This document shows positions 1 through 10,000 of a DNA stretch of 64,000 bases, in pieces; positions within the stretch are counted from its first letter, which is position 1, and each line of letters begins with the position of its first letter. Position numbers and translations under genes: made by a program. Source of the DNA: Branchinecta lynchi (lineage: Eukaryota > Arthropoda > Branchiopoda > Anostraca > Branchinectidae); NCBI GenBank assembly GCA_023053575.1, contig JAKZAP010000013.1:2862001-2926000 (forward strand), in the 5' to 3' direction. Under the pieces are notes generated by a model, which was not told the DNA's origin, ran no database searches, and saw nothing but the letters and a program-made list of their open reading frames with translations.

Positions 1-840
1 TTCTTCATCATTCTCCTGTCTATAGAATATAACCCTGGTTACAAACTGAACTCTATATTGATAAAGTTCATTCATCCGCCGCTGTAAATCGGCGAAAGTA
101 AAAGCAATAAGAGTATGTTCATCTCTTCCATTGCTTTCAACTGATACGTTTATAGTGAATATATTCTCACTTTCCCTAGAGATAGTAGGTTGTTGTTCTT
201 CTTCAGTTCTAAATAAATGATCAGGAATTAATTTTTCTTCTTTGATTTTTTTCTTATTTATGAAGAGAGTTGATAAACCAATTGGTTTCTGTCTACTGTT
301 ATCACGTCTTTCTGTTTGATCTCTTATGATATCTCTATTTTTCTGTACGGAATCTTTATGTTTGGTAATAATATTATTATAGTATTCTCCAACTCTTTTT
401 AGTACTTCTTCTCGGTTTCCGCGAGTTGATAGGTTCTTGTTTTTCAGAAATCTTTTTAATTCGCTTGTCTCTTTTTCTTTGTTATCATTGTATTCGTGTT
501 TTAGTTTTGTAATGGTGATATTATTTTCTCTTATCTCATCTTCCAGAATGGTTCGTAATCTCGGTTCTGGTTTGTAGTCGGATGGTCTGTTCTTATTATG
601 AGTTCTTTCGTTTCTGCGTTCAATTTTAATTTTATCTTCAGCTATCAAAATATACTTATTAAGATGGTTTATTATATTATTTGTTATTTCATGTTTCTTA
701 GCTCCATTTGTTTTGATTTTATTAATTTTCGCATAAGTCCGCAGTTCATTATATGTGTATAGCGATAATCTTTGTATAACCGCTTTGTTGTTTGATATAA
801 CCTTTTTACAAAGCTGAATAACCTCTGCAGTATTCATCAT
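1..840 (-). CDS. SAP-like double-motif protein, C-terminus beyond window edge
   Basis: Open reading frame on the minus strand from an ATG at 840-838 (a second ATG follows directly) to base 1 with no stop, so 280 codons are visible and the protein continues outside the window. It is Lys/Asn/Glu-rich. Residues ~26-60 (YNELRTYAKINKIKTNG...) and ~125-155 (ELKRFLKNKNLSTRGNREEV) each read like a SAP/Rho-N-type helix-turn-helix DNA-binding motif; residues ~245-275 are beta/alpha and better conserved looking. The start follows a leader, TCCCCTATTAAATG, almost the same as the one before the gene at 3006. No intron is visible and composition is much more AT-rich than the lipoprotein exons. Inference: DNA-binding protein of a virus-like or transposon-like element. 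No family assignment; the SAP match is by eye. Confidence 0.6.
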   Translation of the reverse strand, partial: MMNTAEVIQLCKKVISNNKAVIQRLSLYTYNELRTYAKINKIKTNGAKKHEITNNIINHLNKYILIAEDKIKIERRNERTHNKNRPSDYKPEPRLRTILEDEIRENNITITKLKHEYNDNKEKETSELKRFLKNKNLSTRGNREEVLKRVGEYYNNIITKHKDSVQKNRDIIRDQTERRDNSRQKPIGLSTLFINKKKIKEEKLIPDHLFRTEEEQQPTISRESENIFTINVSVESNGRDEHTLIAFTFADLQRRMNELYQYRVQFVTRVIFYRQENDEE

Positions 841-1140
841 TTAATAGGGGAACATTTTTATTAATGAATTTCCCAGTCTGCGTTTTCTCAGCCGTAAAGA
901 AAAGCACTGGTTTTCCAAATCCTTTACTATGTATTTTCCGACGCCCTTATGGGTTTCGCACATGCTTTACTACTAGTCACGGGTTTCCTTTATTCTTTAC
1001 TACTCTTGACGAAATCGGCATTTGGTTACTACTCTTAACGAAAATCCGCTTTTGGTTACTACTCTTGACGAAATCGGCATTTGGTTACTACTCTTTATTT
1101 TGTTAGAAATATTTTTCGAAACAATTTTATTATATTATAA
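841..1140. promoter_or_regulatory. Divergent intergenic region with iterated repeats
   Basis: Non-coding 300 bp between the leftward gene (start 840) and the rightward gene (start 1141). From about 992 to 1110 it carries about four copies of a 29-30 bp unit with core GGTTACTACTCTTGACGAAA; phases at 1021, 1051 and 1080 are clear and the copy near 993 is weaker. A looser relative (GGGTTTC...CTTTACTAC) occurs at 945-990. Its position between divergent starts suggests a bidirectional promoter or origin-like iteron block; that role is inference only. Confidence 0.45.
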
Positions 1141-1560
1141 ATGGAAGAATTAGAAAAGAAAATGTATGTTTACCGTCGCAGTTACAAGTACTACAATCGT
1201 ATAAGTAATAGCTTACTTGTATCCAAATTCCTCTTTTCAGCAGCAGGAATGTCTGCGTTTCTAGTGCTACCGCTAGCTTCTTTAAGTTTGGGTGCTGTTA
1301 TCATCGAAATAATTGAAAAGCAATTAAGCATTGCTGATAGAAAAGCAGAATTTAGGACTATTTATGATTTTTATACTGAGTTGTTGTCAATGCTAAAATG
1401 CGGACAGTTAACAATTGAGGAGGTAATTCAGAGAGAAACAGAGATGCGTAAAACCTTTCGATTTTTTCCTCGCGAAAAATACATGAAACAAGTCCGTCTG
1501 AATGGCTATAAATATTGCAAGAATACATCAATAGTTCAGAAGAATGTTCCACCAGTGTGA
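1141..1560 (+). CDS. Small protein with hydrophobic hairpin, virus-like block
   Basis: Complete 139-residue frame, ATG at 1141 to TGA at 1558-1560, with an AT-rich leader (TTATATTATAAATG). Residues ~24-60 form a long hydrophobic stretch with a Gly/Pro-containing break (LFSAAGMSAFLVLPLASLSL), fitting a two-pass membrane hairpin. Basic residues precede it and an amphipathic, Lys/Glu-rich helical C-terminus follows. I do not recognise the family. It sits between two leftward genes inside the AT-rich block and shares its composition. It could be a membrane-associated structural or host-interaction protein of a mobile element, but there is no catalytic motif to support a function. Confidence 0.5.
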   Translation: MEELEKKMYVYRRSYKYYNRISNSLLVSKFLFSAAGMSAFLVLPLASLSLGAVIIEIIEKQLSIADRKAEFRTIYDFYTELLSMLKCGQLTIEEVIQRETEMRKTFRFFPREKYMKQVRLNGYKYCKNTSIVQKNVPPV

Positions 1561-1651
1561 CTCTTCACACATAACCACCACCTAGCAACAAAATCTAGCT
1601 TATAACTCAATCAATGAAACACCAATTTATTGAGAAAACTTAATTCAACAT

Positions 1652-2428
1652 TTATAGACTCAGATTATCAAAATCAATCAACACTTCATCGGATAAGAAA
1701 ACTTGCGCAGGATGCTCCTTGAGTAATGAAGACAATATCTCATCCTCTTGGATCGCTTTGCGAATAGCTTTTTCATTTTCGACGATGCAATAGTACCCTT
1801 TCCCACAGAAAGCTATTCCAGGATATTCGCGGACTAATCCATACAACTGAAGATATCTTCTTATTGTTGATTTGCTTTCTCCATATTTCTTAAATCGTTC
1901 TTCAAGAAAACACTTGTGCAGATTCTCAGGGTTGTCATTGAACAGTTTTTGCATGTACGCATACACTTCACCTTTTTTCGCTTTTAGTAACACTGATAAA
2001 TAATCCAAATACACCACCACTTTATTTAAATCAATAATTAAACGTTCTGCTTGTTCCAAACTGACTCCACATATTTTGCTGCTCAGCACCTTCTTGATGC
2101 TTACGTCCACTTTGAAGTTTCCAAACCTTCGCGAAGCATGTAAATTCGCTTTAATATCGGCTAAAAACTGCACGCTCTTCTCTTTTTTCTTGTCAACAGA
2201 GGAACACGCTGTCGTACGGTCTTCACCTTCGACTTCATCTGAGGCTGTGACTACCTTACTCCACAGCGAAAGGAATGTTTCTTGCTCCGATTTCTCCAGT
2301 TTGAACAACCCATTCATATACTTTTTCGGAATGGTTGCTGTTTTCTTCTGAATACCTTCGCTGTTCATCTGAAAATAAAAATCTTTTAACGACCTTGATG
2401 ATTCCTTTACAGAATTTTTGAAGGCCAT
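1652..2428 (-). CDS. 258-residue protein with possible C-terminal helix-turn-helix
   Basis: Complete leftward frame, ATG at 2428-2426 to stop at 1652. The N-terminal ~95 residues are charged and low in complexity; residues ~105-250 look globular. A segment at ~178-206 (YGESKSTIRRYLQLYGLV followed by REYPG) resembles a helix-turn-helix with a recognition helix, followed by a short Cys/Tyr-containing strand region. No cysteine-rich or nuclease motif is seen. The first nine or so codons and upstream DNA lie in a tandem repeat (2397-2640) that supplies two further, out-of-frame ATGs upstream (2511, 2595), so the true start could be under odd control. Function unknown; DNA binding is a guess from one motif. 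Confidence 0.5.
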   Translation of the reverse strand: MAFKNSVKESSRSLKDFYFQMNSEGIQKKTATIPKKYMNGLFKLEKSEQETFLSLWSKVVTASDEVEGEDRTTACSSVDKKKEKSVQFLADIKANLHASRRFGNFKVDVSIKKVLSSKICGVSLEQAERLIIDLNKVVVYLDYLSVLLKAKKGEVYAYMQKLFNDNPENLHKCFLEERFKKYGESKSTIRRYLQLYGLVREYPGIAFCGKGYYCIVENEKAIRKAIQEDEILSSLLKEHPAQVFLSDEVLIDFDNLSL

Positions 2429-2640
2429 TTGATTCCTACTTCATCTCGTGTGACGCGCTTCGCAACATTATCTGACCCAGATAATTCCTTTACAGAATTT
2501 TTGAAGGCCATTTGATTCCTACTTCATCTCGTGTGACGCGCTTCGCAACATTATCTAACCCATTAAAAATTCTTTACAGAATCTGTCAAGGCCATCTGGT
2601 TCCTACGTCATCTCCTTTGATGCGCTTCGTCATCTGATAA
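2397..2640. repeat. Three tandem copies of the start region (83-85 bp)
   Basis: The unit beginning ATTCCTTTAC recurs at 2401, 2484 and (diverged) 2569. Each copy contains the complement of ATGGCCTT and a GTGTGACGCGCTTCGC-like motif (third copy GATGCGCTTCGTC). Copies one and two are nearly identical, copy three is clearly older. The repeat overlaps the 5' end of the leftward gene at 2428. Since 83 is not a multiple of three, upstream ATGs are out of frame; the one at 2511 reaches a stop after about 34 codons. Confidence 0.8.
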
Positions 2641-2886
2641 CTCGTGTGGTATATTTGATATTTGCGTAATTTTTTGTTTCAGATGCAGCTATTCCTATCT
2701 TGCTAGATATCTACCTGGATATCCTTGTTTTTATCGCTAGAAAACTAAAAAATACTTACATTGGAAATTTTTTCTTTCTTCAACACCTTCTTAATCTCAA
2801 CTTGTTTACAAATGTCTCCTTAACCAGATGCGCGACACTATATATATTCGCGAATCTTCTCCGCCGAGTCTTGTTATCTGCTGGAG

Positions 2887-2929
2887 GTGACGCATCTAAA
2901 TATTCGAGAATATTTAGTGTGACGCATCT
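2887..2929. promoter_or_regulatory. Hairpin flanked by GTGACGCATCT direct repeats
   Basis: A perfect 10-bp stem (CTAAATATTC at 2896-2905, GAATATTTAG at 2908-2917) with a 2-base loop lies between two exact copies of GTGACGCATCT (2887-2897 and 2919-2929). The GACGCR core also occurs in the repeats at 2449, 2532 and loosely at 2829. This looks like a protein-binding or replication-type site upstream of the gene at 3006; no function can be shown. Confidence 0.5.
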
Positions 2930-2994
2930 CTCACACCACAGGTGTTACGATCTGCCGGTAATTAGGAGCTTTGGATTTTTATTTAATAAAATCA

Positions 2995-3008
2995 TCCCCT
3001 AATAAATG
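2995..3008 (+). promoter_or_regulatory. Leader motif TCCCCTAATAAATG at the gene start
   Basis: TCCCCTAATAAATG directly at the start of the 3006 gene differs by one base from TCCCCTATTAAATG at the start of the leftward gene (minus strand, 851-838). Identical spacing to the ATG in two differently oriented genes suggests a shared transcription or translation start element of one mobile unit. Confidence 0.5.
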
Positions 3009-3314
3009 GAGTCCGCAAAGGAAGTCTTGAATACAATCAGAATGAATAAATACAATGAGACAATCAGGAAAGAAGAACTAGTTCTTGGATTGAAATATAC
3101 TATCGTTAAAATGAGAATTGCTAAGACAAAATACGGTGATAAGTTGGTTGTAGTTATTAATCATAATGACAAACCCTGTGATTTGTTTATAACTCAGAAA
3201 TATAATGCCATTGCTAATGAATTACTTTTAAAGAAAAATCTAGTTTTGCAGCCTATTGTACGCGAAAACAAGAACAAAGAAACATATGTGGATTTAGAAC
3301 TGTTTACTCAGTAA
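3006..3314 (+). CDS. 102-residue basic protein of virus-like block
   Basis: Complete frame, ATG at 3006 to TAA at 3312-3314. Pattern of alternating hydrophobic and charged residues (GLKYTIVKMRIAKTKYGDKL, then VVVINHN) predicts a small all-beta core with Lys-rich flanks, of the size and style of an OB-fold single-strand-binding protein, but no diagnostic motif is present and I do not recognise it. Start chosen because of the shared leader TCCCCTAATAAATG. AT-rich like its neighbours. It is the last gene of the block before the sequence changes character around 3320. Confidence 0.5.
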   Translation: MESAKEVLNTIRMNKYNETIRKEELVLGLKYTIVKMRIAKTKYGDKLVVVINHNDKPCDLFITQKYNAIANELLLKKNLVLQPIVRENKNKETYVDLELFTQ

Positions 3315-3849
3315 TATTTGAATAAAAAATGAAAAATGTAAAAAAAAAGAAGTAGTAGTATATTGTAGTATTTTATATGTAGTAAAGGGTAATATTCTCA
3401 TTTCTTGTATCCTTTATTTTGGAAGTAAGAAAATAAAAATGTTCTTAAAGAGGGGGATAATTTGGTAAAAAGGATGTTAAAGTTTAAGAAATTGATGTTA
3501 AAATGGGGTTTTGAAATTGGGGGGAGGGTGGAGTGAGAGCCCCTTTATATAACTACTCTCAGAGTGGCCAGTCGGCACAGGGAAAAGTGTTTGAGTGGGG
3601 TTTAGTGTAGTAGTGTGACCGTTTATTTTGTATTTAAATGTTGTTATTTATGTGTGTTTGTTATGGCCTTTCGGCTCTGAATACAAATAAATATCATATC
3701 ATATCATATCGTACAAATATCTCTCAGCCCTCTAGCCCGTTGCTAAAGACCATTTTTGAAGGTTGGTTAGTAGCTGTCGTGCTTCTTTTTTCTGTACAAA
3801 TGCTCTTCATGTTATTTAGAGTAAATCCGTGATGAAAATGTGATTTTAG
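3315..3849 (+). repeat. A/T-rich stretch and probable LINE 3' tail
   Basis: No gene seen. The segment ~3530-3711 ends in AATAAATATC followed by ATATC repeats (about 3687-3710), the typical short-repeat tail of a non-LTR retrotransposon on the + strand. The remainder up to the exon at 3850 has no recognisable content. Confidence 0.4.
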
Positions 3850-4086
3850 GACAAACGAACCTTTTCGATCTTCGACGCCGATGAACCTATGCTTCGTGCT
3901 GATGTCCACACGATCGTGGAGACAACTGAGTTGGGCAAAGAGTTTAGTATCGAGATCAGCAAGGTCAACTTGACGACTCGGTATGCCTGGCAGCCTAGTA
4001 ATTTTACTCACGGAACTCTCCTAAAGTTGGCCCCTGATGGCAGCAGAAATTTTGGATATGATATTGGCTTTCTTGACGGATCTAAG
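3850..4086 (+). CDS. Lipoprotein gene, window exon 1
   Basis: Phase 0 to phase 0, 79 codons, acceptor GATTTTAG, donor GTGAGT. The product alternates hydrophobic and charged residues with aromatic turns (RYAWQPSNFTHGTLLKLA), like the beta-sheet lipid-binding region of ApoB-type proteins. Identity rests on continuity with the downstream VWD exons rather than on this exon alone. It is the first exon visible; upstream exons are outside the window or hidden behind the 1-3320 insertion. Confidence 0.75.
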
Positions 4087-7000
4087 GTGAGTCTGCATGA
4101 GAGAGGATATTTATCCTTCCATATTTGGATGTACAGACACAAAGAAAAGGAGATCACGAATTTATAAATTCTTGCGTCGCGTAATAGTATATTTTCTCTA
4201 ATGTAGGGTCCGTATAAAATCGTGAGTGTCACCATTATTTTTTCGCAAGAGTCGAAGCGAGAGGATTGGTACTGGTACATTGGTACCAGGTAGGTGGATT
4301 GGTAAAACCAACCATGGTTGCTATTTCATTGGCTTTAACTTAGGGATCTGTTCTCCCGCAAATCTCTTCCTATTATGCGATTGGATCCCGAAGTTGGATA
4401 TTTATTGGACTTCTTCACTCAGACTATCGGATCTTGTAGACTTCCAGTGAACTACTTGTTCTGCTAGAAAAGAAAATTAAAAACAGTTTAGCGTGTCTGA
4501 TTATCCCTGTATCGAACCCCCGGTAAATTTCAGATAAGACTTTTTACCACCTATGCCGTTTTGGCCGGATTCCGGCCGAACTACTTGTCCGGCAAAAAAA
4601 TTAGTGTCAGGTATGGATTCAGCATGCTGTACCCCAAGCTTAAGAGAAGATTTGTTTTGCCCCTTAATTTGATACCCACTCCCAAAGATATGGATGCGGA
4701 GCGCATATACGAACTTGACCTGTACTTCGAACAACAGAATCATCAAACCTAGTTTGAAAAAATATGTCAGTACCGTCAACAGTTATCTTGCTAATATGTA
4801 GATAGATCGATAGATAGATATCGCTTTTATTCTTTTCGAACTATCATGGTGAAATCCAAATTTGTCGAAATCGTCATATATACATGTAACAGATGGTAGG
4901 TGTAAGGTGGTATCTCGTCACTAGCGTTTTGAAATCCCAAAAACTATCATCGTCGTTCCATCATTCAGCTCATTTCAGATTTTCAAGGCAGCGAAAAGCG
5001 GGTACGAACTTTTGTTTCTTGCCAAAAAATTCCATTCAAGTAAAAGGCGGTGTTGGTTAAACAACCAACTGAAGTATTGTGTGTCAACATGTCAAGTATC
5101 GGCCCACGGGTTTTAAGACTAAACCTGGGAATTGTACCGTCGTACAAAAGAAGGCAAGAGCTGATGAGGGAGATAGCGGATGGAGGACTTGCTATGGGCT
5201 ATTAGGCAAAAATTTATATCTATTGATTTATCGAACTAAAGTTTTTAATGACATAGACCCGATGAAAAATTAATCTCAAAATAGTACTATGAACTAGTAC
5301 GAAAAAGTTGCATGCAGTACTAACGATGCTACTACATGCTTCTACTTCAAGGCTACCTTACTATATGCTACTATTAGCAAGACTGGATGCTACTATGGCA
5401 AGATAGGATGCTACTGGATACTACTACATAAGATTGGGCCAGTCTGAGGCACATTAAATGATAGTATTCTTTGCTATTACATAGTATTACATGCAACGTT
5501 TTCGTACTACTACCATACTACTACGCAGGCTACAAATTTTTCATCCGGGAGGTGTCAACGAAGGCTTTCAGTCCAGTGTTAAAAGGGGGAAAGGTGGTCA
5601 GTTGCCTCCAGAAGCGTTACGAGCCAAAATGTTTGGGGGGGGGGGGGGGGGGGGGGGGGGGGCTAGGCATTTACCGACTGGCTGGTAATTTTTACCGACT
5701 TTTTCTGCAGAAAAAATGACTGTTTACAACAACAAAAATAAACTATTTTGACGAAAAATCGACCAGTTTTCAGAAAAACCGACTGTTTTCATGAAAAAAA
5801 TCAACTGTTTTGACGAAAAACCGCGGCGCTTCGTGCCGATTTACCGACTGGCCGACAGCATTGGGGAGGGGGGATTCTTTCTCAAGGGGGGGTTCGGGAG
5901 GATTCTCAAGGTTTGTAGCTCAGTTTCGAATCTGGTGCACAGGCCTAAACCTATTTTGTCTTGACCGGAACGATTGCAAGCTGCCGCTGACATGAGAGCC
6001 TGAGACCAAGCCAAGATTTAAACTGTTCTTGTTAAATAAATAAATAAATAAACTCTTTATTTCCATAATAGCACGTGGCTAGCGGCGGACGTCATACGTT
6101 ACAAAAATAAAACGATTTATACTATATACAATTAATTAACATTTCAGACGTCTAACGTTTTTCCCATCGATTCGTCATTGAAGTGGCCCACGAAGTAAGG
6201 GACGAAGGACGATAGGTATCTCTTTGAAGATTTTCGAGGCGGGGGACAGAGGAGTTGGCATCTTGAAGTGAGGATTCCTCGACGAGTCCTCGGCCCACTG
6301 CTGCGTGCCTCTTGAAAATCAGGCAGGATTTTACGGTGAGCCTCGGACTGCAGGCATTGTTTCCCGAAGCGCATGGTGAGGTCGTGACGCCTTTCAGCCA
6401 GCCTTTGCAGCCTCAGTTTTTGCAGGCTGTCATCATAGGACATGTAATTAGCCCCAAGCATAATTTTACATGCCCGTTTCTGGACATTTTCAAGTTTTTC
6501 GGTTTGCACAGCAGTTAGTCCTGGATGCCAAGCTGGACAGGCGTATTCGGTGTGGGACCGGACGTACATGCAGTATAGCCCACGCATAATTGAGACGTTG
6601 ATGTTGAATCGGGTAAGGCATGCAAACGATTTCAGACATAGGGCAGCCTTTTGGAGAATGGATTCAACATGCGGATCCCATTTAAGGTTGCTTTTGAAAA
6701 TCACCCCCAAAATTTTTATTTGATCCTTGATGTCTAGTCCAATATCGTCTTGCGGGGGGATCGCAGATTTTAAGAAGCTAACTTGTAACACATGGCTCTT
6801 TGTTTCGCTAACAGTAAGCATGACATCTTGAAGGTCGTGTTTTAGCTTGGAAAATATAGATGAGATGGTGATTTGCTCTGCGACCCTAGTTGAGGTTCGG
6901 AATGAAATGCTCGACAGGTCGTCGGCGAACTTGTAGCGACTCTGTGATTCTGCTAGGACGGAGTTGAACACGATCAGGAAAAGTAGCGGTCCTAATTTTG

Positions 7001-10000
7001 TCCCTTGAGGGGCTCCACACCAAATTTCAGCAAATTCAGATACTTCTTTGTCTCCGAGCGCCGAATTTCAGGGTCAGAAGACGGACTACAAGGCAAAGCT
7101 GGTTCTCATCGTTCCACAGAGAAGCATTGGCCTAGCTTCGACTTACGTGGCGACTGGAAAGTCCGCTGGAGCTCTTGTGGAAACGAGCTGGGATGTAACA
7201 GACAGGACCAGATATCTGAGGGTATACTACCAATTGGATCAGGTGGATAAGGGGAAGGACGGTTCAGGGAAAGCATGGAAGCTAGGAGTGAAGCAGCGAC
7301 GCTTGGCTCAGGTAAGTTTGGTGAAAATTAACATAAACAGGGAATGCTTTGCAAGGGACTCGCCTGCCGCTGGACACTTTCTATAGGCGTTTTCTGTCTA
7401 TGTTATTCGCCTATCTTTTATGACAAATGAAAAATAGCACTGGTCTGGTAAAGAATGGAAGCTAGGAGTGAAGTAGCGACGCTTGGCTCTGGTAAGTTTG
7501 GTGAATATTAACATAAGGATGGAATGCTGTGCAGGGGACTCGCCTTCGCCTTCCACCTTTACCACCACTAATTAGTAAATCGTTAAAATATTCGAAATTA
7601 AAAAAAAAAATCATGTTATTAACAGCAATGGAACTGAAGTTCATTGTAAATAATGCACAGATGACCTTAAAGAACCGCTTTCAGTTATTCGCCCTTTCAT
7701 ATAATCCCGAGCTCCGTTACGCAATTACAGGCTTCTGAAATCCCTGCCTTTCATCATTGTTTCATTTTGCACCATGATTTTTAATCCTTTTTCGTTCGAG
7801 CCGAGTCAGGCAACGGAAAATCTTTCATACATAAGGACATGAGAAGCTTCAAAGTGTTGTTTTTCATTTGTGAGACATGGTAGACAATCAGGTCCATATT
7901 TGTTTTTGAATGTTTTTGCCACTTTTGAAACACAGCGCGTTCGGTTTTCAGATATTTTGCGTACATCCGCCGCCGCGTCGGAGAAAGTCGACAAGAAATA
8001 AATAGAAAATCCCTAGTTTCACGTAGAATATTTTCGAGAAATGATATTTATGAGCCATTTCATCATGAAAAGATCCCTTTTTGTAAGAGTTTTGCTTTAA
8101 ATACCTTTCACTTGCACGGATAGCTGGGCTCTGGAGCCATGATTTGTTTTCTTTGGTTATCTATAGAAGCTTAGGACCCCTGCTGTTGTTTTTTTTTGCG
8201 ACAATTTTCTAACGACAGTAGTGATTTGTTTGAGCTGTAGCGTCTTAGGATTTGTTCTACTGTCTTCGTCAGCGAGGAGCTTTTCGTTTGAGGACACTTT
8301 CATCTTGCAAACCGCCGTTGTAACTTATTATCGCTGATTGGATTTTTGTATAAATAATAATAATAATAATTTTATTTTTCACCCATCAAAAAGCACATGG
8401 CGTAGACGGAACAGGAATAAAGAAAGAAAAGAAGAAGGAAACACTAAAACAAGAGGAGACCAGACAAACAGAGACTACGACAACATCATCCTATCTACAA
8501 AGCCATCCTATTGCAGAAGAATGCTCTCCCATTGATGCTTAATGTTGATGCTTAATGTTACTTCTGTCTAAGTTGTATATCTGCTCAGCGCTTCAGTGAC
8601 CGATTTCGCTCAGGTGTCGCACAGTTGCACAAATTAACTTCCAAGCTTTTCCCCGATAGGACCTGCTGGTGGACGGTGACCTGATCCGAGACCCATCTGG
8701 TGGCTTTACTGGGAGCTCGACATTCCAATACCTTCCTGGAGATGAGCACCGCCTGAAAGGCACCGTCGCTTTGAAGAAGAAAACGGATTGGTGGAGCCTT
8801 GAACAGAATAGCGCCTTAACACTGACATTGCCTAAAGCCAAGTAAGTTACATAATAATATTAACAATGATATTGCATCATAAAAGGCTTTCGCCTGTTAA
8901 GTCTGAGAAATTGGGAGTATGTTGCTGCACACTTGATCGACTGGAACGTGAGAATGTGCAATGTGAAATGATCCAGTGCACTGTAGGCCAGTTCTATCTC
9001 ATCACACGATGAACGAAAAATGTGAAGTTACGATTAAAGAAAAATTACTTAAAAACCCAATTGCTAAATATCCGGCTCGACTAGTTGCGCTTTTGCAGAT
9101 ACCATGGAGTCTGCTACCTCGGTTGTCACGACACGAAATATTTAGTTCCAGATGTTTATAACTACTCTTAATAACTCCCCTTCGTCTCGAACAGTCGCAT
9201 AGCCTCGTAGTCTCAAAGTTTCTTTTCTCTAATATTTGCATTTGCCTCACACGAAGTGCCTGTTTGCCCTGTTTTGGGCAGCGCATAAACAAAGAGAAAA
9301 AGCATGTATATAAGGACCAATGTAAATGTATTAAGCGAGTCAGTCTAGAGTCAGCCTTAAGTCAGTAGTGATTAGGGAAAGTTGGATTCACGGAAGTATT
9401 CGATGTATGCAGAACCTCAATATTAAACGTCAGTGTTTTTTCTAAACACTGTTTATTGTATGTAGGACCTACCGTCCGAGCTTCCCCCTCCATAGTTAAG
9501 AACCCACCCTTCGAGGATTAAGATAAGAGTACCGGTATAGTCTAGTATGTGCTAACAGCTCGGGTACACGCTACGCGTATATTAGATACTCGGTTTCTTA
9601 CAACAGGTTAAACGTAAAAAGACACACAAGATATATAATATAAAACGGTAAATGGATCTGCAAGTAGTCGTTTTTGCAGTTACCGTGGTATCTGAAACTA
9701 CGGTTGCTCTACAAACACGACGATTGCCGAAATCGTGCGTTCCGAAGTCATCCGAATAAGAGCTACCAACTCATATGGCACTTGTTACGAGTAGGTGTTG
9801 CAAGAAAGTAGATGAGAACGTCACAAAATACCCCCATCAACCTCCTAGGATCGGACCTAAAAATAGGATATCTAGTTTCACTCGAGTCTGAGCATTCACG
9901 GCATCGCCTCGGACCATCTAGAGCAAATGTCAGGGCACAGTATTTCCGGTACTCGTCACCCTCAAACTCCCCCGCCACGGCCGAATCTGGTCCAGACACA

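Noticed and set aside
864..1106. 80-codon open frame in the divergent intergenic region
   Set aside because: It translates the 29-30 bp iterations; repeated peptide is a by-product of the repeat.
1358..1552. Minus-strand frame opposite the 1141 gene
   Set aside because: Shadow of the + strand ORF, which has the hydrophobic hairpin and the better leader.
5471..5719. Glycine-rich open frames
   Set aside because: They run through the 28-base G tract of a hAT-like MITE and end within it.
7781..7994. Two overlapping minus-strand frames of ~60 codons
   Set aside because: Region shares decayed words with 50765-51035, where the frames are not kept; old repeat.
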